Below, in pieces: positions 1-6,728 of a stretch of 11,906 nt of DNA. A program made the position numbers and the translations under genes. Each line of letters begins with the position of its first letter. Within the stretch, counting starts at the first letter, position 1. Below the pieces are notes generated by a model. It saw only the letters and a program-made list of their open reading frames with translations. It was not told the origin of the DNA and made no database searches. The stretch is from contig RFHG01000328.1 of the NCBI GenBank assembly GCA_003696465.1, forward strand, positions 1-11,906. Direction: 5' to 3'. Source of the stretch: Gammaproteobacteria bacterium (GTDB lineage: Bacteria > Pseudomonadota > Gammaproteobacteria > J044).

Positions 1-9
1 CCCGGAGTC

Positions 10-107
10 GGGAACCTGCGCAGCAGGCGCGTTCCCGGCCGCGTTTTCTTTGGTTCGTTTCTTTTGCGCGTGCAAAAGAAATGAACTCGTGCCCGCGCAA
101 GCGGGTA
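10..107. repeat. Composite palindromic intergenic element
   Basis: Three inverted repeats follow one another downstream of the c-di-GMP gene. (1) GGGAA at 10-14 pairs with TTCCC at 32-36 around an inner CCTGC/GCAGG stem (15-19, 23-27). (2) TTTCTTTTGC at 58-67 pairs perfectly with GCAAAAGAAA at 72-81 around loop GCGT. This stem extends outward to 52 and 87 with two G-T pairs, giving about 16 bp. (3) TGCCCGC at 90-96 pairs with GCGGGTA at 101-107 around GCAA, with one G-T pair. The core of (2), a TTTTCTTTGGTT run followed by a TTTCTTTTGC hairpin, resembles a dispersed palindromic sequence I recall from intergenic regions of many proteobacteria. That identification is from memory. It may also serve as a transcription terminator for the minus-strand genes. 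The remaining bases, 108-211, show nothing recognisable. Confidence 0.6.
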
Positions 108-211
108 CGAAACAACAAGAGCAGATGCCTTGTGTGAACGAGAATGGCCTCAGGATCCGCTTGGTGTGCTCGCGCAAGCAACTGCAAAACGTGGGACAGC
201 CGGCCAGTGCG

Positions 212-1876
212 TCATTCAGGATCGGGAATGCTACCGAAGGTGGCACGCCCGAAGAGATAACCCTGCCCCCAGTCGATCCCCATCTCGGCCAGCAGGTCGG
301 CGGTGGCCTCGTCTTCGATGTGCTCGGCAATGGTGATCAGGTCGAGGTCCCGGGCAATGTCGCGAATGGCGTGGATGATGCGGCGTACCTTGGGTTCCCG
401 CACGCAGCGCTGGATCAGCGAGCCCTCGATCTTGAGATAGGACACCGGCAGGTCGGCCAGGTACTGGAAGGACGAGTAGCCGGAACCGAAGTCGTCGATG
501 GCGATTTCGAGGCCGAAGTCGATCAGCGGCTGCAGAATCTCGGTGGCCGCATCGACATGACCAAGGAACTCGCGCTCGGTGATCTCGATGACGATGGGGC
601 GGGCCTCGGTAGGCAGCACCTTGCAGTCGTTCCAGGCCTGCGAGGCCTGCTCGATGATCTCCCGCGTCAGTTCCGGGTGACGCAGCAGATCGGCCGACAT
701 GTTGACGAAATACTTGCGACGTACGCCCAGATCCTCCTGGGCGATACAACGACGGAGGGTGCTGCTGATGATGTGGTGGTCGATGCGATGCGCAAGCTGC
801 AGGTCGTTGGCGGCCTGGATGAAGCTCTCGGCATCGAGCAGCTCGTCGTCCTGCCCGGTACGGATGCGGGCCAGGGCCTCCTCGGCCATGACTTCACGTG
901 TGGCCAGGTCGACGATCGGCTGGTAGGCCGGGATCAGGCGCTCCTGTTCCAGGGCGCGGTTGAGCTGGGTGCCAATGGTGAAGATGCCGGAGCTGTCCTT
1001 GCTCGGGAAGACCACGCGGTTGCGCCCTCCGCGCTTGGCCTCGAACAGGGTGTTGTCGGCCAGGGTCAGCAGTTCGGAGATGGCTGTCGCATCCTCGGGA
1101 TAGCTGGCGACGCCGGCACTGATGGTGATGTGTACCTCCTGGTTGCCGATGTCGATGGGGGTGGCCTCGATGCGAGTGCGCAGGCGCTCGGCGAAACCGG
1201 CCGCGTGCAGGGCATCGGTGTTGTCGAGCAGGAACAAAAACTCCTCCCCGCCCCAGCGCGCCACGGTGTCGGTCTCGCGGGTCAGCTGTCGGGCAATGCG
1301 GGCAAAGGCAACGAGGATGCGGTCGCCGGCCGCATGGCCATAGTTGTCGTTGATGATCTTGAAGTGATCGAGGTCGACCAGCACCAGGGTGAAGGGTTCG
1401 CCATAGCGCTCTGCCCGGGCATGGGTGCGGGCCATGATGCGCTGCATCTCGTGACGGTTGACCAGCCCCGTGAGCTGGTCATGGCTGGCCTCGTAGGCCA
1501 GGCGGCGTTCGATGCGCTTCTGTTCGGTGATATCGAACAGGGTGCCGACGATGATCCGCTCACCCGCCGGTTGGTGTTCATACAGGTGCTTGTGCACCAG
1601 CAGGTGGCAGGGCTCCTCGCCCGGGACCTCCATGGCCACTTCGTACTGCACCTGCCCGCCATCGCGCAGCAGGCGCTGATCGGCCTCCTCGTGCAGCCGG
1701 GCCAGTTCGGGGGGGTAGAGTTCGTGCACCGTGCGACCGATGACCTGCCCCCGCTCAAGTCGGAACAGGCGCGCGTAGGCGTCGTTGCAGTCGATGATCT
1801 CGCCCTGCGCGTTCTTGTAATAGACCGGCGTGGGTATGGCGTCCAGCAGCTGCTCGGGGTCGAGCCTGAAGGGCAT
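212..1876 (-). CDS. PAS-GGDEF-EAL cyclic-di-GMP synthase/phosphodiesterase
   Basis: A 554-residue cytoplasmic signalling protein without signal peptide or membrane segments. An N-terminal PAS sensor domain (about residues 5-118) is followed by GGDEF (about 125-290) and EAL (about 305-550) domains. The GGDEF active site is GGEEF at 209-213, a functional variant, and an inhibitory site RxxD (R200, D203) lies exactly five residues before it, so synthesis of c-di-GMP with product inhibition is expected. The EAL domain keeps E333-A-L, N392, the EITE motif at 431-434, D461-D462, K482, E518 and Q538. However, LKID is LKIE (residue 484) and the usual FIPxAE segment is FIQAAN (352-357), so phosphodiesterase activity may be weakened. 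The start is fixed by GGAGG at 1888-1892, 11 nt upstream and inside the end of moaA. The gene begins 7 bp after moaA and is probably co-transcribed with it. The signal sensed by PAS cannot be read from sequence. Confidence 0.93.
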   Translation of the reverse strand: MPFRLDPEQLLDAIPTPVYYKNAQGEIIDCNDAYARLFRLERGQVIGRTVHELYPPELARLHEEADQRLLRDGGQVQYEVAMEVPGEEPCHLLVHKHLYEHQPAGERIIVGTLFDITEQKRIERRLAYEASHDQLTGLVNRHEMQRIMARTHARAERYGEPFTLVLVDLDHFKIINDNYGHAAGDRILVAFARIARQLTRETDTVARWGGEEFLFLLDNTDALHAAGFAERLRTRIEATPIDIGNQEVHITISAGVASYPEDATAISELLTLADNTLFEAKRGGRNRVVFPSKDSSGIFTIGTQLNRALEQERLIPAYQPIVDLATREVMAEEALARIRTGQDDELLDAESFIQAANDLQLAHRIDHHIISSTLRRCIAQEDLGVRRKYFVNMSADLLRHPELTREIIEQASQAWNDCKVLPTEARPIVIEITEREFLGHVDAATEILQPLIDFGLEIAIDDFGSGYSSFQYLADLPVSYLKIEGSLIQRCVREPKVRRIIHAIRDIARDLDLITIAEHIEDEATADLLAEMGIDWGQGYLFGRATFGSIPDPE

Positions 1877-1883
1877 GCCGGGC

Positions 1884-2864
1884 TCAGCCTCCGGTCATGG
1901 ACATGAAGCGGACCACCTGTTCCGGTCGCTCGTTGAACTCATGCTTCCTTGGCTTGAGATTGATGGCCTCGCACAGGGCCTGGCGCAGTTCCGCATCGCT
2001 GCAGCCGTCGCGCAGCAAAGGCCGCAGGGGGTAGCTGTGTTCCTGTCCCAGGCACATGTACAGGGTACCGTCCACCGACAGGCGCACCCGGTTGCAGCTG
2101 TCGCAGAAGTGGCGCGACATCGGGGTGATGAAGCCGAGGCGGAGCTCGGTGCCCTCGATCAGTTCGTAGCGGGCCGGGCCGCCGCCGGCCATGTGGGCGG
2201 GGATGAGGGAATAGCGCCGTGCCAGCCGTTCGCGGACACGCTGCAGGGGCAGGTAGTAATCGAGCGCATTGCGCCCCGTGTCACCCATCGGCATGGTCTC
2301 GATGAAGCGCAGGGTAAAGCCGTGTTCGAGGCAGAACTCGACCATGTCTTCCACCTCGTCGTCGTTTACGCCCTTCATCACCACCATGTTGATCTTGACC
2401 GGTGACAGGCCGGCCTCGCGGGCAGCCATCAGCCCGTCGAGCACCTTCTCCAGCTTGCCGCCGGTGATTTCGCGAAAGCGTTCGGGGCGCAGGGTGTCCA
2501 GGCTCACATTGATGCGGCGGATACCGGCCGCCCTCAGCTCCTCGGCATGCCGGGCGAGTCGTGTGGCATTGGTCGACAGCGACAGGTCCTCGAGCTGCGG
2601 CAGCGCAGCCAGACGCGTGGCCAGTCGCGGCAGATCCTTGCGGACCAGAGGCTCGCCCCCGGTGATGCGGACCATCCGGGTGCCCAGCTCGGTGAAGGCG
2701 CGGATGACGCGCTCGATCTCGTCGAAACTCAGCCAGTGATCGGGCTCCTCGAAGTCGCGAAAGCCCCGGGGCATGCAATAGAAGCAGCGCAGGTCGCAGC
2801 GGTCCGTGACCGAGAGGCGGACATAACGGATACTGCGGCCATACTGATCGACAAGGGTGGTCAT
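1884..2864 (-). CDS. moaA: GTP 3',8-cyclase MoaA (molybdenum cofactor step 1)
   Basis: A radical SAM enzyme of 326 residues, the usual family length. It converts GTP to 3',8-cyclo-7,8-dihydro-GTP, which MoaC then turns into the pyranopterin precursor of molybdenum cofactor. The SAM-binding [4Fe-4S] motif is C23-x3-C27-x2-C30, with GGEP at 69-72. The second, GTP-binding cluster uses C254-x2-C257-x13-C271. The protein ends in Gly-Gly, which in this family reaches the active site and is needed for catalysis. The start at 2864 gives the normal family N-terminus. A TATAAT lies just 6 nt upstream (see the promoter entry) and there is no Shine-Dalgarno sequence, so the message may be leaderless. It is transcribed away from soeA, whose product needs the cofactor, and leads into the c-di-GMP gene. 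No moaC, moaD, moaE or moeA is present in the window. Confidence 0.97.
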   Translation of the reverse strand: MTTLVDQYGRSIRYVRLSVTDRCDLRCFYCMPRGFRDFEEPDHWLSFDEIERVIRAFTELGTRMVRITGGEPLVRKDLPRLATRLAALPQLEDLSLSTNATRLARHAEELRAAGIRRINVSLDTLRPERFREITGGKLEKVLDGLMAAREAGLSPVKINMVVMKGVNDDEVEDMVEFCLEHGFTLRFIETMPMGDTGRNALDYYLPLQRVRERLARRYSLIPAHMAGGGPARYELIEGTELRLGFITPMSRHFCDSCNRVRLSVDGTLYMCLGQEHSYPLRPLLRDGCSDAELRQALCEAINLKPRKHEFNERPEQVVRFMSMTGG

Positions 2865-2867
2865 GGG

Positions 2868-2900
2868 GGCATTATATGCCAGTCCGAAGGCGGGTGCCCG
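2868..2900 (-). promoter_or_regulatory. Probable moaA promoter with dyad over -10
   Basis: On the minus strand a perfect TATAAT (2876 to 2871) is separated by GCCCCC from the moaA ATG. Standard -10 geometry puts +1 on the A of that ATG. The -35 region is poor: CGGGCA at 2900-2895 with an 18-bp spacer matches the consensus at only three positions. The -10 element lies inside a 13-bp dyad, GGCATTATATGCC on the plus strand (2868-2880), which could be an operator or could be coincidental. The start site is inferred from spacing only. Confidence 0.5.
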
Positions 2901-2974
2901 GGATCCCGGCTCTCCCGTTGGGGATAAGGGGCTATCCCAATAAGTATAACTTTGTCGTAATAAGCCCAGCTTAT
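2898..2974. promoter_or_regulatory. Divergent moaA/soeA control region with dyads and ATAAG repeats
   Basis: Several symmetric elements crowd this stretch. CCGGGATCCCGG at 2898-2909 is a perfect 12-bp palindrome at the moaA -35 position. TTGGGGATA (2918-2926) pairs with TATCCCAA (2933-2940) with one bulged G. ATAAGC (2960-2965) pairs with GCTTAT (2969-2974) around CCA and fits the T-N11-A form of LysR-type operators (T2961, A2973). ATAAG occurs directly at 2924-2928, 2940-2944 and 2960-2964 and inverted at 2970-2974. The full AATAAG copies at 2939 and 2959 are 20 bp apart, about two helical turns. TATAAC at 2945-2950 is a possible soeA -10 but has no good -35. The region is clearly richer in A and T than the genes around it. 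A regulator site is inferred and no regulator gene is in the window. Confidence 0.45.
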
Positions 2975-2994
2975 CAGAAAATAAAAAACACTTC

Positions 2995-3009
2995 TTTGTC
3001 TTTTGCCCT
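2995..3009 (+). repeat. 15-mer shared by two intergenic leaders (copy 1)
   Basis: TTTGTCTTTTGCCCT occurs here, ending 59 bp before the soeA start, and again exactly at 11773-11787, ending 33 bp before the possible gene start at 11821. Both copies are on the plus strand in AT-rich noncoding DNA. Its role is unknown. Confidence 0.5.
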
Positions 3010-3056
3010 TGATGGGTGCAGACTTGCGCACCTAAATTCCGAAGACCGGCATGTTC

Positions 3057-3062
3057 GAGGAA
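3057..3062 (+). promoter_or_regulatory. soeA ribosome binding site (decides the start)
   Basis: GAGGAA lies 6 nt before the ATG at 3069. The in-frame ATG at 3051, six codons earlier, has no comparable site and would place this Shine-Dalgarno sequence inside the coding region. The start at 3069 is therefore preferred. The leader before it contains a small stem, GGTGC (3015-3019) with GCACC (3028-3032), of unknown meaning. Confidence 0.7.
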
Positions 3063-3068
3063 CAGACC

Positions 3069-5981
3069 ATGAGCTCGCTACCCAAGTTCGAAGATCATTC
3101 CAGGCAGGAGATCAAGTATTCCACCTGCTACATGTGCGCCTGCCGATGCGGCATCAAGGTGACCGTCGAGAACAACAAGATCCGCTTCATCCAGGGCAAC
3201 CGCAACCACCCGGTGAACAAGGGTGTGCTCTGTGCCAAGGGCAACTCCGGCATCATGAAGCAGGTCTCCCCGGCCAAGCTCAAGGCCCCGCTGCTGCGCA
3301 AGCAGGGTGCCGAGCGCGGCTCCGGCGAATTCGAGGTCATTTCCTGGGATCAGGCGCTCGATATCCTTACCGAACGCCTGCGCAAGATCCGCGAGACGGA
3401 CCCCAAAAAGCTCGCCTTCTTCACCGGCCGTGACCAGATGCAGGCCCTGACCGGCATGTGGGCCACCCAGTTCGGAACCAACAACTGGGCCGCACACGGC
3501 GGTTTCTGCTCCGTCAACATGGCGGCCGCGGGTCTGTACACCATGGGCCATGCCTTCTGGGAGTTCGGCGATCCCGACTGGGAGCGTACCAAGTACTTCA
3601 TGATGTGGGGCGTGGCCGAGGACCATGCCTCGAACCCCATCAAGCTCGGCCTCGAGAAGCTCAAGCGCCGCGGTGGCAAGTTCGTCTCCATCAACCCGGT
3701 GCGCACCGGCTATCAGGCCATTGCCGACGAATGGGTGGGCATTCGCCCCGGCACCGACGGCATGCTGGCGCTGTCCATGATCCATGTCCTGCTGCGCAAC
3801 GAGCAGTTCGACTGGGAATACCTGGTGCGCTACACCAATGCCATCCAGCTCGTGGTCTGCACTCCGGGGCAGAAGGGCGACGGCCTCATCCTGCGTGACG
3901 ACAACGGCAAGCCGCTGTGCTTTGACCTGGAGAAGGAAGACTTCGTCGATGCCACCCAGGCCGACATCAAGCCGGCCCTGTTCGGCGAGTACACCGCGCC
4001 CGACGGCCGCCCGGTGAAGACCGTGATGACCCTCCTGGCCGAGAAGTACCTCGACGAGCAGTACAGCCCGGAGAATGCCGAGAAGGTGACCGGCGTGCCG
4101 GCCGAGCAGATCGAGCGCCTGGCACTGGAAATGGCCCATGTCGCCTTCAAGGAGAGCATCGAGCTCGACATCGAGTGGACCGACTGCTACGGCCGCAAGC
4201 ACGACAAGGTCATTGGCCGTCCGGTGTCCATGCACGCCATGCGCGGCATCTCGGCCCATTCCAACGGCTTCCAGGCCTGCCGCGCCATCCATCTGCTGCA
4301 GATCATGCTGGGCTCCATCGACGTGCCCGGCGGCCATCTGGCCAAGCCACCGTATCCCAAGCACATCCCGCCGGGGATCAAGCCGGCCAAGGATGTTGCG
4401 CCCAACACCCCGCTCAAGTCGCCGCCGCTGGGCTTCCCCACCGCGCCGGAAGACCTGGTCATCGACGATGAGGGCAACCCCAAGCGTATCGACAAGGCCT
4501 ACTCCTGGGATGCCCCCCTGTCCAACCATGGCCTGATGCACATGGTCATCACCAATGCCGTGAAGGGCGACCCGTATCCCATCGATACGCTCATCTTCTT
4601 CATGGCCAACATGTCCTGGAACTCCACCATGAATACCAAGGAGATCATGGACATGCTGGTGGAGAAGGACGAGAACGGCGAATACAAGATTCCGTTCCTG
4701 GTGGTGGCCGACGCCTTCCATGCCGAGATCGTCAACTACGCCGATCTGGTGCTGCCCGACACCACCTATCTCGAGCGTTACGACACCATCTCCATGCTCG
4801 ACCGTCCGATCTCCGAGCCGGATACCGCTGCGGACTCCATCCGCCACCCGATCCTCGAGCCGGATCGCGATGTCAAGCCGTGGCAGGAGGTGCTGGTGGA
4901 GCTGGCCTCCCGCCTCAAGTTCCCGGCCTTTACCACCGAGGACGGCGAACGCAAGTTCAAGGACTACAAGGACTTCATCACCAACTGGGAAAAGGAGCCG
5001 GGCATCGGCTTCCTCGCGGGCTGGCGCCTGGACGAGGACGGCAACGAAGTGCACCTGCGCGGCAAGCCGAACCCGAAGCAGTGGGATCGGTACATCGAGA
5101 ACCAGAGCTTCTTCACCTACCACCTGGCGCCGAACCAGCAGTTCTATCGCTTCTGCAACAAGGACTACCTGGAGCTGGCCAAGCACGGCGCCTGGGTGGG
5201 CAGCACCGACCCCATCATCATGGAGCTGTACTCCGAGACCCTGCAGAAGTTCAACCTGGCCGGCCAGGGCCTGTACGACGGTCCCTGCCCCAGCAAGCCG
5301 GAACACAAGGAGCGGCTGACGAAATACTTCACCCCGCTGCCCGAGTACTACAAGCCGCTCGAGCAGTGCCGCATCGATGAGGACGAGTATCCGTTCCATG
5401 CCGTCAACCAGCGGCCGATGTTCATGTACCACTCCTGGGATTCGCAGAATGCCTGGCTGCGCCAGATCATGGCCCAGAACTTCCTCTACATGAACCGGCA
5501 GCAGGCCGAGCGCATGGGTATCGAGGACAAGTCCTGGGTCTGGGTCGAGTCGCACAACGGCAAGATCCGCGTGCAGGTCAAGCTGATGGAGGGCGTCGAG
5601 CCCAATACCGTGTGGACCTGGAATGCCATCGGCAAGCAGTCCGGTGCCTGGTCGCTGGCGCCGAATGCCAACGAGTCGCAGGACGGCTTCCTGATGAACC
5701 ATCTCATCTCCGAACTGTTGCCGAAAAAGGGCGATGCGGTGGACAACATCACCAATTCCGACCCGGTCACCGGTCAGGCGGCCTGGTATGACCTGCGGGT
5801 GAAGATCACCCCGGCCGCCCCCGGCGAGACCGGCAGCTGGCCGCAGTTCGATACCATCAAGCCGTTCCCGGGCAAGGATCCGGCGCCGGAGGTGCTGCGC
5901 TACCACGCGCACGAGCCGGCACACCTCAACCGCGACATGGCCGACATCCTCACGCGCGGCGAAAAGTGGCGTGAAGACTGA
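3069..5981 (+). CDS. soeA: Sulfite dehydrogenase molybdopterin subunit SoeA
   Basis: Catalytic subunit of the cytoplasmic, membrane-attached sulfite:quinone oxidoreductase SoeABC, which oxidises sulfite directly to sulfate during sulfur oxidation. From the preferred start the protein has 970 residues, close to the family length as I recall it. It belongs to the DMSO reductase family. An N-terminal [4Fe-4S] domain carries C20-x2-C23-x3-C27 and C55, with an additional C25. The large molybdopterin domain follows, and a dinucleotide-binding C-terminal domain spans about 770-940. C147, in a GGFCSVN segment, is the likely molybdenum ligand, by family position rather than proof. There is no twin-arginine signal, which separates it from periplasmic DmsA, PhsA and PsrA and agrees with cytoplasmic sulfite oxidation. 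It heads a three-gene operon, with soeB 33 bp downstream. A different sulfur-compound substrate is possible but less likely given the whole-operon match. Confidence 0.9.
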   Translation: MSSLPKFEDHSRQEIKYSTCYMCACRCGIKVTVENNKIRFIQGNRNHPVNKGVLCAKGNSGIMKQVSPAKLKAPLLRKQGAERGSGEFEVISWDQALDILTERLRKIRETDPKKLAFFTGRDQMQALTGMWATQFGTNNWAAHGGFCSVNMAAAGLYTMGHAFWEFGDPDWERTKYFMMWGVAEDHASNPIKLGLEKLKRRGGKFVSINPVRTGYQAIADEWVGIRPGTDGMLALSMIHVLLRNEQFDWEYLVRYTNAIQLVVCTPGQKGDGLILRDDNGKPLCFDLEKEDFVDATQADIKPALFGEYTAPDGRPVKTVMTLLAEKYLDEQYSPENAEKVTGVPAEQIERLALEMAHVAFKESIELDIEWTDCYGRKHDKVIGRPVSMHAMRGISAHSNGFQACRAIHLLQIMLGSIDVPGGHLAKPPYPKHIPPGIKPAKDVAPNTPLKSPPLGFPTAPEDLVIDDEGNPKRIDKAYSWDAPLSNHGLMHMVITNAVKGDPYPIDTLIFFMANMSWNSTMNTKEIMDMLVEKDENGEYKIPFLVVADAFHAEIVNYADLVLPDTTYLERYDTISMLDRPISEPDTAADSIRHPILEPDRDVKPWQEVLVELASRLKFPAFTTEDGERKFKDYKDFITNWEKEPGIGFLAGWRLDEDGNEVHLRGKPNPKQWDRYIENQSFFTYHLAPNQQFYRFCNKDYLELAKHGAWVGSTDPIIMELYSETLQKFNLAGQGLYDGPCPSKPEHKERLTKYFTPLPEYYKPLEQCRIDEDEYPFHAVNQRPMFMYHSWDSQNAWLRQIMAQNFLYMNRQQAERMGIEDKSWVWVESHNGKIRVQVKLMEGVEPNTVWTWNAIGKQSGAWSLAPNANESQDGFLMNHLISELLPKKGDAVDNITNSDPVTGQAAWYDLRVKITPAAPGETGSWPQFDTIKPFPGKDPAPEVLRYHAHEPAHLNRDMADILTRGEKWRED

Positions 5982-6014
5982 GCGCCGGAACCGAACAGAA
6001 CAGGAGCTGAAACA

Positions 6015-6710
6015 ATGCGTCTAGGTCTCGTCATCGACATCGATACCTGCGTGGGCTGTCACGGTTGCGCGACGGCCTGCAAGCAGTGGAACACCTCGGG
6101 TACCAGTGGCCCGCTGACCGACTACCGCCCCTACGGGCGCAACCCCAGCGGTGTGTGGTTCAACCGTATCCGCCACTACGAGGTAGGCGACTACCCGAAC
6201 AACAAGACCATCAACTTCCCCATGTCGTGCATGCACTGCGAGGATGCCGACTGCGTGACGGTGTGCCCAACGGGCGCCTCCTACAAGCGCAAGGAAGACG
6301 GCATCGTGCTGGTCGACCACGACAAGTGCATGGGCTGCAACTACTGCTCATGGGCCTGCCCTTACGGTGCCCGCGAACTGGATCGGGAAGAGGGCGTGAT
6401 GAAGAAGTGCACTCTGTGCATCGACCGCATCTACGACGAGGAGCTGCCCGAGGAAGACCGCAAGCCGGCCTGCGTGCTCACCTGCCCGGCCCATGCGCGC
6501 TACTTCGGCGACTTCGACGACCCGAACTCCGAGGTCAGCCGCCTGGTGCGCGAGCGTGCCGGCTACAAGCTGATGCCGGAACTCGGCTACAACCCGACCA
6601 ATACCTATCTGCCGCCGCGGCTCACGACTCCCGTGCCCACCGACGACGTCCGCAAGGAAACGCTGGTGAGCAAGGTGAAGGAGTGGTCCAACAAGGTCGT
6701 GGCACGCTAA
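6015..6710 (+). CDS. soeB: Sulfite dehydrogenase iron-sulfur subunit SoeB
   Basis: An electron-transfer subunit of 231 residues that carries electrons from the SoeA active site to the membrane subunit. Sixteen cysteines form four [4Fe-4S] sites of the DmsB/PsrB type: C12-C15-C18-C22; C72-C75-C80-C84; C105-C108-C111-C115; and C132-C135 with C153-C157. Three of the groups end in Cys-Pro. Pairing between groups follows the family pattern and is not provable here. There is no signal peptide, so it stays in the cytoplasm with SoeA. The start follows AGGAG at 6002-6006 with an 8-nt gap. It sits between soeA (33 bp) and soeC (18 bp) and is surely co-transcribed with them. Confidence 0.93.
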   Translation: MRLGLVIDIDTCVGCHGCATACKQWNTSGTSGPLTDYRPYGRNPSGVWFNRIRHYEVGDYPNNKTINFPMSCMHCEDADCVTVCPTGASYKRKEDGIVLVDHDKCMGCNYCSWACPYGARELDREEGVMKKCTLCIDRIYDEELPEEDRKPACVLTCPAHARYFGDFDDPNSEVSRLVRERAGYKLMPELGYNPTNTYLPPRLTTPVPTDDVRKETLVSKVKEWSNKVVAR

Positions 6711-6728
6711 GCACAAGGGGAACGAATC

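Noticed and set aside
50..1906. Plus-strand open frame of 618 codons opposite the PAS-GGDEF-EAL gene
   Set aside because: The minus-strand frame has GGEEF, EAL and PAS features. This shadow has none and starts inside the palindromic element.
2865..3050. Molybdenum cofactor riboswitch upstream of moaA or soeA
   Set aside because: Only short isolated stems are visible and I cannot build the multi-helix fold. A covariance-model search would decide. The possibly leaderless moaA message leaves no room for one on that side.
3051..3068. Upstream ATG for soeA
   Set aside because: It has no Shine-Dalgarno sequence, whereas the ATG at 3069 is preceded by GAGGAA at ideal spacing.
3078..5924. Minus-strand open frame of 948 codons opposite soeA
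   Set aside because: soeA is certain from its motifs. The antisense frame is a by-product of GC-rich codon use: its translation is full of Val, Gly, His and Leu, with no recognisable motif or Shine-Dalgarno sequence.
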